NCBI GenBank assembly: GCA_035995185.1
Contig: DASYKT010000005.1
Coordinates: 147,295 to 211,294 of the forward strand
Origin: DASYKT01 sp035995185
GTDB taxonomy: Bacteria; Acidobacteriota; Blastocatellia; Pyrinomonadales; Pyrinomonadaceae
Direction of reading: 5' to 3'
Length of the DNA: 64,000 nucleotides
The notes beneath the pieces are model-generated. The model saw only the letters and a program-made list of their open reading frames with translations. It was not told where the DNA came from and did not search any database. Both the position numbers and the translations under genes were made by a program. Below, piece by piece: positions 18,154 to 27,388 of this stretch. Positions within the stretch are counted from its first letter, which is position 1. The number at the start of each line of letters is the position of its first letter.

Positions 18154-20899
18154 TCTCCGCCACCCGTCTCAGGATGAGATGGTCGTTATAAAGACTTAGA
18201 ACCTGATCGGAACCGCAGGTCACCGCCGGGCTGAACAGCGGCACCGGAATCATCAGTGGTGGCTGAGGCTGAGGCGGCACCGGGAGAGTTTTGGGTTTAT
18301 CCGAACTTCCCAGGGGAGCGAAGAGGAGAGTTTTCGCCCAGAGAACGCCTTCCACATTCTGGACCCATCCCTCGACGGAAGAAGCGTATTCTGCCGCGCC
18401 GAATCGCCTGCGGCGGAGACTGAAAAGGCCGGTCTGATCTTCATCGCTTGTCGCCAGCCCGTAATTTACCCCGAGCGCAAGCCGGATCGCCGGCGCGACA
18501 ATATCCTCGCGGTAAGTCGGTTGGAGCGCGTATTGTACTGCCACCCATGTGTACAACCGTTCGCCCTCTTTGACCTCGACGGGAAAGCGTCCGGCCCCGC
18601 GCTGCGTGTTATAAGAGCTCAAGGTGGTGCCGACGCCATTAAGTTCGGAGCGGCGTCCTGCTTCCATCAGAATGGTGACAGCCACCCCGGGAACGTTTTC
18701 CACCAGCTGCCAGGCGACGGATGCGGAAGCAACTCCCGGAATGGCCAGCGCCTCGAATTCGAAATCGTTAAGGCTTACGATCCGGCCCAGACTCTGAACC
18801 TTACCGGGTGCGGTATTTCGGGCATTTTCGGTGTCCTCGGGCTGCGCGCCTCCCGTTACGTCACCCGGCATCTGGATCTTGTCCAGATTTTTGAGCTTGG
18901 CCGACGCCTGAACTTTCGTATCGGCTTTTAGGGGGCCGTAAGCGCCGTCGCCGACCCGGTAGCGCGCGGTCACATTTTTTGTTCCGCTGGTAAGCCGCGC
19001 TCCGGTTTTGCCGTCGCCAAATTGAACCCAGCTATTGCCGTCCGTATCTTCGCGGATGATATAAACATTCTCACCCGGATCACGCCCGAAGAAACTGTCG
19101 ACTTTTTTCCAGAGCCGTCCATCGACATAAATTTCGGCCTCGGGAGTTTCCGTCGGTGTGTTTGCCGTAACGATGTGATAGGTCAGCGGCGCTTTTGGTA
19201 ATTTGAAATTCTGAAATATCCGGGTGGCGTCGCCATTACCTATCGAAGTTTCCGGGACCGTTTTGCCTTCGTTGGCGGGCGCAAGATTTCCATAGATCGT
19301 ATAGACGGGATCCTGCTGTGGGAAATTCACATAATTGACGGATTCCGACAGCGTTATCCGATGAAGGCGCGGGTATATTTCGTCATCGGAGGTAAAATCG
19401 CCCGGCACTCCACTAACGTCCATCAGCTTGGGTGCGGTGTCTTTCTTTACCCTCATTATCCTGCGGCCGTTTAATATTTTGACCTGCGATGCCGTGCCGT
19501 AAAAATTGAGCGCATTACCACTGGTATTTCCGATCGGGGTCCTGGCCGCCCCGATCTTCAGAAGCGGACTGGTCACTTCGTAAAAAAGCATGTCGTCGAT
19601 GTACATGAGTGGATCATCGGCGCTTGAGAAATAGGACTCGACGGACTGCGCGATCGGAACGGAAAATCTGAGCCGGCTGACCGTTCCGCTGATCCCGCCC
19701 CAGGTCTGGGTAACCGGATCTATTCTCTCTATCGCGCGAATGAGCGTCAGAAAATCCGTTGAAGGATTATCTTCCACGCCAAATCTCGCCCGGATAACGA
19801 TCGGCACATTGCTCGGAAGGTCCTGCACTTCCAGTTCAAGCGGAAAATCGCTGCTTGCGATCGGCGGTTGGACCATATCTTTGAACTTTTCCGCGACCGG
19901 GCGGGTAAACGGCACACCGTTATACTTAATGGTCGAAGTAGATGTTTTCGCTACCTCATCAACCACTGTCTTAACCGGCTCCTCAGGATCCGTGACGCGC
20001 GCCGGGCTGTTATACCCGAAATGATGAAATGGCCTTCCAAGCCGGTAGGCGACAATGTTGGCTTTGTTATGGAGCGCCTCCGGCCGCGGTTTCAGAATGC
20101 CTTTGACCTTGAATATCTTCGCGCCGTGGAGTTCGCGGATAGAATCTACGATGACTATCTCCGCGTCTGTAAGACTAAGAGGCTCAGCTCCCCAATCCTT
20201 ATCCGATTCGCCGATCAAAAGACGGTCTCCCACCTTGATCTCAACCGGCAGCTGATATGCTTTAGGCTCTTCGATCTCAAATTCGTAAGTGAACTTGCCA
20301 GGCACCTCAAGCGGCGCATAGAGATTGAAACTGCTCAACCACGGATAGGCGATGACCTCCTTGGTGGTCTCGAATTCCGCAGGTTTCGCAATATTTTCCA
20401 GCGTGGCCTTGAGCGGGAAACCGGCGGGGACTACCACGGGCTCGTCTTTTTTGATCTCGAACGCAAACATGGCTTCGCCGCCGACGGCGGGGGAAAGCCG
20501 GTATCCCAGCAAGCGGACCAGGTCGGAGACGCTTTCGCGCCATTTGGCGGTTCTCAAAAACGCTTCGTTGGCATATGTATCCTGGTAAAACGCCAGGATG
20601 TCACCGAGTATCGCGGCGCCTTCCAGTAAAGCGACCGCAGGATCGTCAGGCGTGCGGTGTGTCCAGTTCAGCAGCTCCGGTGTCCGGTTGATCTGATGAA
20701 ACAGGTATTCCCGGATCGAACCATAGGTGCCTATTCGATAATTAAAATGGCTCAGGGACGCGCGATTATCCTGGCTGACGCGCCCTGCCGGGCTGCAGCA
20801 GGGACAGCCGTCTCCGTGAGCGGAAGAAGGCTCGGTTCCGGGACGGCGGGGGAAACGCAAAGGCGTCGTACAATCATTTTTGCAATTTTCGTCGCTCAC
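18143..20899 (-). CDS. Baseplate J-like protein, second copy (TIGR02243-like)
   Basis: 918 residues from a GTG start that overlaps the stop of the upstream J-like gene (GTGA). The N-terminus has a Cys pair (DGCPCCSPAGR) and the signature NYRIGTYGSIREYLFHQI followed by WTHRTPDDPAVALLEGAAILGDILAFYQDTYANE. The middle contains DGKTGARLTSG (GDGKNG-like) and the C-terminal half has the wedge-like repeat region with ARNTAPGKVQSLGRIVSLNDFEFEAL. It forms part of the baseplate wedge that holds the spike and opens on contraction. It is related to, but clearly diverged from, the 889-aa protein upstream, so the wedge may be heteromeric. Confidence 0.88.
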   Translation of the reverse strand: MSDENCKNDCTTPLRFPRRPGTEPSSAHGDGCPCCSPAGRVSQDNRASLSHFNYRIGTYGSIREYLFHQINRTPELLNWTHRTPDDPAVALLEGAAILGDILAFYQDTYANEAFLRTAKWRESVSDLVRLLGYRLSPAVGGEAMFAFEIKKDEPVVVPAGFPLKATLENIAKPAEFETTKEVIAYPWLSSFNLYAPLEVPGKFTYEFEIEEPKAYQLPVEIKVGDRLLIGESDKDWGAEPLSLTDAEIVIVDSIRELHGAKIFKVKGILKPRPEALHNKANIVAYRLGRPFHHFGYNSPARVTDPEEPVKTVVDEVAKTSTSTIKYNGVPFTRPVAEKFKDMVQPPIASSDFPLELEVQDLPSNVPIVIRARFGVEDNPSTDFLTLIRAIERIDPVTQTWGGISGTVSRLRFSVPIAQSVESYFSSADDPLMYIDDMLFYEVTSPLLKIGAARTPIGNTSGNALNFYGTASQVKILNGRRIMRVKKDTAPKLMDVSGVPGDFTSDDEIYPRLHRITLSESVNYVNFPQQDPVYTIYGNLAPANEGKTVPETSIGNGDATRIFQNFKLPKAPLTYHIVTANTPTETPEAEIYVDGRLWKKVDSFFGRDPGENVYIIREDTDGNSWVQFGDGKTGARLTSGTKNVTARYRVGDGAYGPLKADTKVQASAKLKNLDKIQMPGDVTGGAQPEDTENARNTAPGKVQSLGRIVSLNDFEFEALAIPGVASASVAWQLVENVPGVAVTILMEAGRRSELNGVGTTLSSYNTQRGAGRFPVEVKEGERLYTWVAVQYALQPTYREDIVAPAIRLALGVNYGLATSDEDQTGLFSLRRRRFGAAEYASSVEGWVQNVEGVLWAKTLLFAPLGSSDKPKTLPVPPQPQPPLMIPVPLFSPAVTCGSDQVLSLYNDHLILRRVAENGA

Positions 20900-23565
20900 T
20901 GCCTTCCCCCTTTCACTTCAAATTTGATGGAACCGGCTTCCATATTATTGGGATCGTTATCGACGCGGATTATCTCGTTCGGCGCCACCTGCGTCAGCGA
21001 TTCCCCCGGCGGAAAGCGTGAATTCCATCGCTGGATCGAGACACTGACCGTTTTGCTGATACCGCTCTTGCTGACACGCTGCCCGATCGTGTGGTCGACG
21101 CCCTTTACCTGAAGCGCGCGGCCGATGATCTGGCTCGCATAAAGTTTTTGCCCAAAGGTCCAGAGATCGGGATGGAAGAATCCCATGCGGCCGTCGGGTG
21201 TCCACCCGGAGGAAAATTCCTGCTCCAGCACAAAACGAATATCTTCCGGCCAGAAATCGGGCGCGGCGCAAAGTTTGACAACGATCTCGAGCGGGATAAA
21301 GACCGGCGGGCGGATCTCTATATCCTCGCCGATCAGCCGGACCGCATTGAGATAAGAAGAAACTTCTTTTCGCAGCGCGGGAGAAAGCTCGGTGGTCCCG
21401 ACGGGATCGATCGTCACCCGCACCGTTCGCCAGTTGCCGGTCCAGGCATACGCGGCGGTCGCCCGTGAGACATCTTTGATCTCCCGCGCGCGCTCGACAT
21501 AATCCGCCAGCGTCACCGCCCGAAGCTGGCGTTGGCGGTATGCTTCGGGAACGCGGCGAATGATCTCCGCTACCGGTTCGCGGTCCACCCCGTCAATGAC
21601 GTCGAATGGATTCCAGCAAGTTTTGATCGTCAGATCGGGTTTTGCCGCGATAGACTTTGCGTTAAAGCCCACGATCGAATCGGAGCCGACATTTCCTTCC
21701 AGCGGCAGCCCCGCCTGATAAGTGCATTCAACGGTGGCTCCATCGGGGAGTTTCATACCGTTCTTGCCGTTTCCGAATCGGAGTACGCTGCGGCGGTTCT
21801 CGTCCGTTTCGACGACAAAATGATCGCCGTTTTCGGCTGAATCGTCGCTATGGATCAGGCTCGGCACTTCATTCCAGGTATCCCTCTCATCGGAGTCCTT
21901 ATTTTTGATCCTGACTTCAAGCGTGGAGACCGGCGGCACATCGCCGCCCCGTGTTGTCTGTTTATAAGCAAGCGCGACTTCGGGCAGGCGGCAGAGCGTT
22001 CCCCATCGCGTGCGCTGGTAATGCAATCTAAGCGGGTCGTCGGGGCTGATCGGCTTGAGCGGTTTTTCGTTGAGTTCAACGCTTTCGTCTTCAAAGAGGA
22101 CCGTTTCCATCCGGCCGTGGAATACCTTGACCAGGTTCCCATGAAAAAGCGAAATGTTTTCTACTTTGCCGTTGGCCGTTTCCTTGCCGTCCGCCGGACA
22201 ATCGACCGTAAAGCAATAGTCATGACGGAGCTTATCGGCTTTTTCCCAGCGGACGCGGACAAACCATTCGCCGGTGATGGGATCCTGCAGGGCCTCGGCC
22301 CCTTCCCGGCCGGATTTCAACTGCAAAAGCTGCCGCTTTGCCGGGTCGCGGCCGGCGCGCAAACCTGTTTCCGGGTTGAGGTGTTCCTGGATAAGTAAAT
22401 ATTTGATCTTTTTTTCACGGATCAGTTTGCTGATTCTTTTTGCGTCTCCCTTTTTTTTCGCCTCGACCAGGGTTTTCGGATCGTCAAGATACAACGTCTC
22501 GTAAAGTTTGAGATCGGCGCGCGTGCTGCCCGCCTTAAGCGTGGTGATCGTATCGCTCCAGGTATAGATGCCTATATTGTTAAGATATTGGTGAACGGTC
22601 TGTGGTTCGGAATGACGGGAGGTGAACACGATCAAAGATTCCGCTTGTTTGTCCGTGTCGCCGGAATTTTCACCGGACCAGACTTCGAGCCCCTCATTAA
22701 GTTGAAACTCTTTGGCCCCGCTGTCTTTTTCAATTTCCAGCGCCAGCCAGGTCGATGCCTGGCTTCCCTGATGAATGTGATAATCCATCAAACGCGAATG
22801 GCGGGCGATCGATACGCGTTTCCGGGCAGAGGTAATAAATGCCTCGTTCATCACGCGGTCCTGGTAATCGCTCAACTCATCGGCCGCCGCACTAAAAAGC
22901 TCAGCCAAAACCATGTCCAGATCGGTCTCGCTGGTGGGCTCCCATTCGGGAACGCGCTTCATCATGGCCGCGATCATCGTCTGGCGAAACGAACCGTAAT
23001 CCTTGGCCAGGTAATCGATCGCCGGTTCTTCGACAGGAGGCAGCGCCTCTTCCCATTCCGGTGCGCAATTGCTATTAAAGCAGGCGGGACGAAATTTAAA
23101 TCGGATCTCGGAAAACAGCGGATCGAAGATCGCGTCGCGAATGCACAAATTACTTACCCGCAGCGTGTAGGTCGAATAATCGCCTATGGGGGTAACGATA
23201 AGACGCAGCATATTCCTGACTTCATGAATTATCGCGGCGTCGAGAGGTTTGCCCGACGAATCGACCTGTACTTGTCCCAGCGCGCTTCCGGCGCGAACGC
23301 GCACTCCGCCGGAGATAGGAAGTAGATTCTTCGCGCTTGTAAGGTCATTTTTGTACCTGTCGGCGATCTTCGTCAGATAAAGGTCGTTAAAGAAGTAAAC
23401 CTCGAGTTCGGCGATATCGTTATCGCGGTCGACCTTAACGACGCGCACCAGTTTGATACCGTTCGGTGAACCCGGTTTGGACGCCTCGCTCATCGCGCGG
23501 GCGCGTTTGGCCAGCGGCTCGGGCCGCGCCAGGTCTCTTAAAGGTTTTTCCTGTTCGTTATACAT
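20896..23565 (-). CDS. Baseplate J-like wedge protein, first copy (Afp11-like)
   Basis: 889 residues. Signature segments are YLAKDYGSFRQTMIAAM, ETDLDMVLAELFSAAADELSDYQDRVMNEAFI, RFGNGKNGMKLPDGATVE and, near the end, VNYLN-like YLNAVRLIGEDIEIRPPVFIPLEIVVKL. This is the putative baseplate assembly family related to phage P2 gpJ and T4 gp6. It would be the main wedge component. It starts nine bases after the gp25-like gene stops and overlaps the next J-like gene by four bases, a sign of co-translation. Nothing looks truncated. Confidence 0.9.
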   Translation of the reverse strand: MYNEQEKPLRDLARPEPLAKRARAMSEASKPGSPNGIKLVRVVKVDRDNDIAELEVYFFNDLYLTKIADRYKNDLTSAKNLLPISGGVRVRAGSALGQVQVDSSGKPLDAAIIHEVRNMLRLIVTPIGDYSTYTLRVSNLCIRDAIFDPLFSEIRFKFRPACFNSNCAPEWEEALPPVEEPAIDYLAKDYGSFRQTMIAAMMKRVPEWEPTSETDLDMVLAELFSAAADELSDYQDRVMNEAFITSARKRVSIARHSRLMDYHIHQGSQASTWLALEIEKDSGAKEFQLNEGLEVWSGENSGDTDKQAESLIVFTSRHSEPQTVHQYLNNIGIYTWSDTITTLKAGSTRADLKLYETLYLDDPKTLVEAKKKGDAKRISKLIREKKIKYLLIQEHLNPETGLRAGRDPAKRQLLQLKSGREGAEALQDPITGEWFVRVRWEKADKLRHDYCFTVDCPADGKETANGKVENISLFHGNLVKVFHGRMETVLFEDESVELNEKPLKPISPDDPLRLHYQRTRWGTLCRLPEVALAYKQTTRGGDVPPVSTLEVRIKNKDSDERDTWNEVPSLIHSDDSAENGDHFVVETDENRRSVLRFGNGKNGMKLPDGATVECTYQAGLPLEGNVGSDSIVGFNAKSIAAKPDLTIKTCWNPFDVIDGVDREPVAEIIRRVPEAYRQRQLRAVTLADYVERAREIKDVSRATAAYAWTGNWRTVRVTIDPVGTTELSPALRKEVSSYLNAVRLIGEDIEIRPPVFIPLEIVVKLCAAPDFWPEDIRFVLEQEFSSGWTPDGRMGFFHPDLWTFGQKLYASQIIGRALQVKGVDHTIGQRVSKSGISKTVSVSIQRWNSRFPPGESLTQVAPNEIIRVDNDPNNMEAGSIKFEVKGGRQ

Positions 23566-23574
23566 TCGTCAGTC

Positions 23575-23952
23575 TCATCCGCCGCGCTGAAATCTGAGAA
23601 CGCGGGAATCCTGTGTGCCCGCCACGCTGTATCTGATATCTACTAAAATTGAAGCACCCTCTATCTTGACGTCGATATATTCCAGCTTGACGCGATGGCC
23701 CAGCCAGCGATTTATCATCTGCGTAAGATTTGCCTTGGCGATCGAACCGGTCGCGTCATTGGCCGCTTCGAAAACCAGCCGCCGCACATCGCCGCCAAAA
23801 TCTACCAAAAAAGGACGTTCACCCTGATTGGTCAGGATAAGCTGGACCAATTCGTCACGGACATGATCTTCCAGGGTCTTGACGGTCTCCATCCGCCCTT
23901 CCGCGCTGACGCGAAAAGGAAAAGAAAGATGTTTGCCGTTTACAAGTCTCAT
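23575..23952 (-). CDS. gp25-like baseplate wedge protein
   Basis: 125 residues taking the ATG at 23952; a longer reading (from 24045) would run into the PAAR-like gene and gives an unconvincing N-terminus, whereas 23952 has AAAGGG nine bases upstream. The core VRDELVQLILTNQGERPFLVDFG contains the family signature TNxGERxxxxxFG of T4 gp25/IraD-like proteins, here residues about 30-53. The rest (NLTQMINRWLGHRVKLEYIDVKI) is the typical strand-helix tail. gp25 starts sheath polymerisation by joining the sheath ring to the baseplate. Its place before the J-like genes is conserved in contractile systems. Confidence 0.9.
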   Translation of the reverse strand: MRLVNGKHLSFPFRVSAEGRMETVKTLEDHVRDELVQLILTNQGERPFLVDFGGDVRRLVFEAANDATGSIAKANLTQMINRWLGHRVKLEYIDVKIEGASILVDIRYSVAGTQDSRVLRFQRGG

Positions 23953-23969
23953 TTTTTGACCCTTTATTC

Positions 23970-24305
23970 TTAAGTCGCCGTCGTCTTTGTCTGCGTCTGC
24001 GAAATTAGCGCAATACCCTGCACCGCCCCTTCCGGGCTGCTGCATTTACCGATGCTTGATTGCACCAAAACCTTCGTGCCGTTGCTTTTGCACATCACCG
24101 CTCCCAGCGTCCATTCGATCTTGATGCAGGGCGAAGGCTTTGGCCCCGGCAGCGTAAAGGGACAGCCCGCGACGGAATGAACGTCGGATTCAAGCAGCGC
24201 GGGCGAATTGTCGACCTTCATTTTCGTGTTCGAAGTGGTCAGTACCGCGCTTCCGCCGTGCATGCATTTGATCTGGCTTGATGTTGTCAAAATATATCCC
24301 GGCAT
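23970..24305 (-). CDS. PAAR-like spike tip protein
   Basis: 111 residues. The start MPGYILTTSSQIKCMHGG (C14, H16), then AGCPFTLPGPKPSPC (C48, C60) and further cysteines near 72 and 88, is typical of the DUF4280/PAAR-like family that sharpens the spike; paired Cys/His residues are expected to bind metal. It lies seven bases after the gpV spike gene, the usual order. No extension or fused effector domain is present, so cargo is probably carried in the tube lumen and not on the tip. Confidence 0.88.
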   Translation of the reverse strand: MPGYILTTSSQIKCMHGGSAVLTTSNTKMKVDNSPALLESDVHSVAGCPFTLPGPKPSPCIKIEWTLGAVMCKSNGTKVLVQSSIGKCSSPEGAVQGIALISQTQTKTTAT

Positions 24306-24312
24306 ATTTTTC

Positions 24313-24957
24313 TTAAGGTCCCGCCTTTACCGCTCCGTTGCAGATATCCACACCACCCGAGGTGAGCTTGACCGTACTCGATGTGCTCGCGGCCACCGAA
24401 ATATCGCTCGAGGTTATCTTGATCGAAGGCGCGGTCGACGAAGCCCCGACCTGCAGCGTGAGATCGTCCTTTGTCAGCTTGATGCTGGTATCGCCGATCT
24501 TGATCGTAATGTCGCTATCCGTCATCGTCATTTCCGCGCCGTCCGCGTGGAGCAGCGTTACCTTGTTCGCGTCGTCGTCAAGCAGAAGCTTGTGCCCCTT
24601 GGTGGTGATAAAACTTCGCACGAGCTTGCCTTTTGGTTCGGGCATCTGGCCCTCCGCCCACCGGAATCCCGTCCATATCGGAAGCGAAGGGTTTCCCGCC
24701 TCGAATTCGATCCAGACACCGTCTTCGGGTTCCGGGATCGCCACAAATCCGTGCTTGTCGCCGGCAAACGGGCTACAGGGCCTTATTGCTTCAATGACTT
24801 GCTCGCTGCCAAAAATTTCGGGCACTTTCGCCGTTATCAATCCCAGGTCGTCGCCTTCCAGAACCTCCACGACGACGCCGCGATATTTTCCGAAGAAGTG
24901 ATTTTTTCGCCACTCTAAAAGTTCGACCAGATGATCTTCAAATTCCACGTCTGCCAT
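24313..24957 (-). CDS. Baseplate spike protein gpV/VgrG-like
   Basis: 214 residues from the ATG at 24957, which forms a TGATG overlap with the stop of the hub gene; a TTG one codon upstream is less likely. Residues about 15-110 form an OB-fold (FFGKYRGVVVEVLEGDD, GLITAKVPEIFG, CSPFAGDKHGFVAIPEPEDGVWIEFE, GNPSLPIWTGFRW). The C-terminal half alternates short hydrophobic and polar stretches (DITIKIGDTSIKLTKDDLTLQV), which fits a trimeric beta-helix spike. Together with the gpD gene upstream it makes a split VgrG: hub and spike are separate proteins. Confidence 0.9.
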   Translation of the reverse strand: MADVEFEDHLVELLEWRKNHFFGKYRGVVVEVLEGDDLGLITAKVPEIFGSEQVIEAIRPCSPFAGDKHGFVAIPEPEDGVWIEFEAGNPSLPIWTGFRWAEGQMPEPKGKLVRSFITTKGHKLLLDDDANKVTLLHADGAEMTMTDSDITIKIGDTSIKLTKDDLTLQVGASSTAPSIKITSSDISVAASTSSTVKLTSGGVDICNGAVKAGP

Positions 24958-26120
24958 CAATAAATGTCCGCCTGTATATTAAAAGCTGCTGCCAACGCCC
25001 CGGCGGATGCCGCCGGCGCGGGCGCCGAAGCGCTGGTCGAAGCCTCGGGTGAAACCGAGTTGCCGCGCATTGAAAAACTTTGAGTGTATTCCGAGCGTCC
25101 CAGCGTGTGCGTAACTTTAAAGATCACATAGCTGCCGCTGTACCGGCTGTTTGAAAGCCGGACCGGGACCCTTTTATAGGGCTTAAGGACCGACGGGTAA
25201 CAGGATGGGCGTACGCTGCCCTCCGCGCTGAGCGTGAAAGACGATGTCGCCGCCGCGCGATTCGACGCCTCCTGGGGATCGGTGTGATCGCTATTCCCCG
25301 GAGCAAGCCGCCGGTTACGGGTGGTTTCCTCGCTTACCGCGGTGGCCGGTTCGCCTTCCGCAGGCGCCGCCGCTTCGGATCTGCCGGGCCGGGGCGAATT
25401 GTCGCTCATGTTGAGCGATGGGCCTTCAAAAGTCGCCAGCCGGTTGGCATTTTGCCGAATAGAAAACCCGCTCATATTGCGATTGGGGCCTCCTAAAAAA
25501 AGCGGCGCGAGTGTTTCGTCGACTTCTGTCGGCAATTGTTTGAAAAAGCATTCGCTGGTTCCCTGGGAAGCGCCGGGCAAAACGTACGCGTAGAAATCCC
25601 GGTTGCGCGAGGCAATATAACGCAGCGCGTCCATCGCGGTTCCATGCTGATTTTCTATCACTGTCCTATCGGGTGGCGCCGGGATCACGTCTACTACGGG
25701 CTCGGGAAGCGAGGCCGATTGGAATAAAGCTTTGACGATCTCGGCGGCGGATTGCCCGCGGAAAGTAGCAGACACCTCATTACGATGAAGCAGGACGGAA
25801 TCGTCCTGTACCATCAGGGTTACCGCGCTGAGGCCCGGGCTCGCGTTATAGTCGGGCTCTTTGCTCGTAATGAGTCCGTCTATCAAGGGCGTGAATTCCC
25901 CATTGCCGATACGCGCTTCGACCCGGATGCGGTTGCCTTCATGGTAAGCTGCGGCATCCTCTTTTTCCCAGTGTCCGTTTTCGTCGACACATACCGGGAT
26001 CTTAATCCGCGCTTCCCAGACATGCCCCACCTCCTGCTCAACCACGATCTCTTCGATCGCATCAAGCTGCTCCTGCGTAGCGAGAGTTGTGCCGTACCAG
26101 ACTTTGAATTCCTTGTTCAT
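24957..26120 (-). CDS. Baseplate hub protein, phage late control gpD-like (Afp8 N-terminal half)
   Basis: 387 residues. The segments EIVVEQEVGHVWEARIKIPV, FTPLIDGLITSKEPDY, SVTLMVQDDSVLLHRNEV, AAEIVKALFQ, and the C-terminal TLGRSEYTQSFSMRGNSV are characteristic of gpD/gp27-like hubs, which adapt the sixfold tube to the trimeric spike. An Ala/Glu/Pro-rich disordered insert (about 240-290) interrupts the second half. Translation is coupled to the spike gene by TGATG. Cellular place: inside the baseplate, above the spike. Confidence 0.87.
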   Translation of the reverse strand: MNKEFKVWYGTTLATQEQLDAIEEIVVEQEVGHVWEARIKIPVCVDENGHWEKEDAAAYHEGNRIRVEARIGNGEFTPLIDGLITSKEPDYNASPGLSAVTLMVQDDSVLLHRNEVSATFRGQSAAEIVKALFQSASLPEPVVDVIPAPPDRTVIENQHGTAMDALRYIASRNRDFYAYVLPGASQGTSECFFKQLPTEVDETLAPLFLGGPNRNMSGFSIRQNANRLATFEGPSLNMSDNSPRPGRSEAAAPAEGEPATAVSEETTRNRRLAPGNSDHTDPQEASNRAAATSSFTLSAEGSVRPSCYPSVLKPYKRVPVRLSNSRYSGSYVIFKVTHTLGRSEYTQSFSMRGNSVSPEASTSASAPAPAASAGALAAAFNIQADIY

Positions 26121-26138
26121 CGTTTTACAGATCCGCGC

Positions 26139-26441
26139 TTAATTTTCAGGCACCAGGATGTAGCGTACTTCCTGTTTTGCGAGCACGTTTTCGGGCGGCT
26201 CTATTTTCACCAGGTCGTTTGCCTCGAGTTCCGTATTGGAATCCGCTATGTGCCAAAATTTGGTCCCGTCCTTATATTTGCTGTGCGCCATAATATCCAG
26301 CCGGTCGGTTCCCTTGACGTCTTTTAAATTTCCCGGCGTATACGGCAGCCGGCGGAGTTTGACGACATTTACCGTACGGTCTTTATCGATTTCCGTACTA
26401 ACCACGGGACTCTTTGCATAGCGCGAATTTGGATCGAACAT
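26139..26441 (-). CDS. Small LysM/gpX-like baseplate protein
   Basis: 100 residues. The middle segment TDRLDIMAHSKYKDGTKFWHIADSNTELEANDLV matches the pattern of phage tail protein X/LysM modules, in which a Tyr/Trp-containing helix is followed by an Asn loop. In contractile systems such proteins sit between the tube initiator and the hub. It lies 18 bases after the hub gene start region and 12 bases from the CIS tube gene. Too short for other domains; a peptidoglycan-binding role is not needed in this setting. Confidence 0.72.
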   Translation of the reverse strand: MFDPNSRYAKSPVVSTEIDKDRTVNVVKLRRLPYTPGNLKDVKGTDRLDIMAHSKYKDGTKFWHIADSNTELEANDLVKIEPPENVLAKQEVRYILVPEN

Positions 26442-26453
26442 AAATAAACCTCA

Positions 26454-27110
26454 CTAAAAAGGAATCAGTTCCACGGCTTGCTCGGCCGTGTTGGCCAGGT
26501 TCGCCATCGCCTGCGCATCTTTTGCCATGTTCGAATACGTCAGCGCGCCTTTGCCTACGCTGTCGTCCGAACAAGTGTCGACGGCATTGACCGACATCGA
26601 TATAGAAACTTCCGCCTGCACCGGGTTAAGTAAAAAATCGTACTGCTGCTCATTGATACTCATCGATTCAAGCACCACGGGCAGAATGCGGTAGAGCCCC
26701 CAGACGAAAAGTATGCGGGGATATTTTTCCCGCGGGATCACCTGCCGGGCATCGCCGGCCGCCGGGGTGGAGTCGCCGGTCAGCGCAGCGCCTATTGCCG
26801 CCAATAAGGTGTTAGCCGGATGCACCATTTTTTCGAGCGCGGCCAGGCGAGTTCCGACCCCGAAGATCCTGGCCAGCACTTTGTTATCACCCATCTCATC
26901 GGCCGCGCTGAATTTCGCCGTGAGCGTGATCTTTTCGACCGACGGTTCGCCCGCCTGGGATGTCTCGCGGGACATCCCCGAGGACTGGCGCGGCGGTATC
27001 TGGATGGCCCGCGTAAGCGATTCGGGATTAAACTGGAATATGACGATATTAGGGATCGGTCCCATAAAATCCGAGCCGTATTCGATCAATGCTCCGCGCA
27101 TTAAAGCCAT
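26454..27110 (-). CDS. CIS tube-initiator/adaptor protein (Afp7-like, PF19266-like)
   Basis: 218 residues, GGAGG five bases before the ATG. The start contains NIVIFQFNPESLTRAIQIP, the FxFNPxxL pattern of the contractile-injection tube adaptor family. IYRILPVVLESMSINEQQYDF and PVQAEVSISMSVNAVD complete it. These proteins make the first tube-like ring above the hub. Family members often end in LysM; here the LysM-like part is the next, separate gene, which supports the assignment of both. Confidence 0.82.
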   Translation of the reverse strand: MALMRGALIEYGSDFMGPIPNIVIFQFNPESLTRAIQIPPRQSSGMSRETSQAGEPSVEKITLTAKFSAADEMGDNKVLARIFGVGTRLAALEKMVHPANTLLAAIGAALTGDSTPAAGDARQVIPREKYPRILFVWGLYRILPVVLESMSINEQQYDFLLNPVQAEVSISMSVNAVDTCSDDSVGKGALTYSNMAKDAQAMANLANTAEQAVELIPF

Positions 27111-27119
27111 CTTTACCTC

Positions 27120-27380
27120 CTAACCGATCTTTTTTATTATTTCCATCGCGATAGCGGCCGCCGCTCGTTTTTGGATCTCGCCTTCGCTGCTGCCGGACGC
27201 TTTTATTTTCCCTGCTGAAATTTTGTCGATCCTGATCGAACCCCGGCGGTGACCCACCGCATCGGCAATATTTTGCAAAACTCCGCGGCCGACGCTGGCG
27301 GCCATATCCTTCATGCTGCCGCGCGTTCTGTTTGAAAGCCTGATCTGCAAATTTCCTATATGTATCCGGTTCTTCGCCAT
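27120..27380 (-). CDS. 86-residue eCIS-associated protein, function unknown
   Basis: Basic, helical, no signal or membrane segment. It starts with RIHIGNLQIRLSNRTRG followed by a predicted helix ending AVG and a second helix rich in Ala/Lys at the C-terminus. Small proteins with such an IGxLxxR start followed by a helix recur in eCIS loci next to the AAA ATPase, as far as I recall; their function is unknown. The IG-strand motif also occurs at the end of the disordered protein encoded at 30781-32037. Spacing to both neighbours is under ten bases. Confidence 0.62.
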   Translation of the reverse strand: MAKNRIHIGNLQIRLSNRTRGSMKDMAASVGRGVLQNIADAVGHRRGSIRIDKISAGKIKASGSSEGEIQKRAAAAIAMEIIKKIG

Positions 27381-27388
27381 TTTATTTT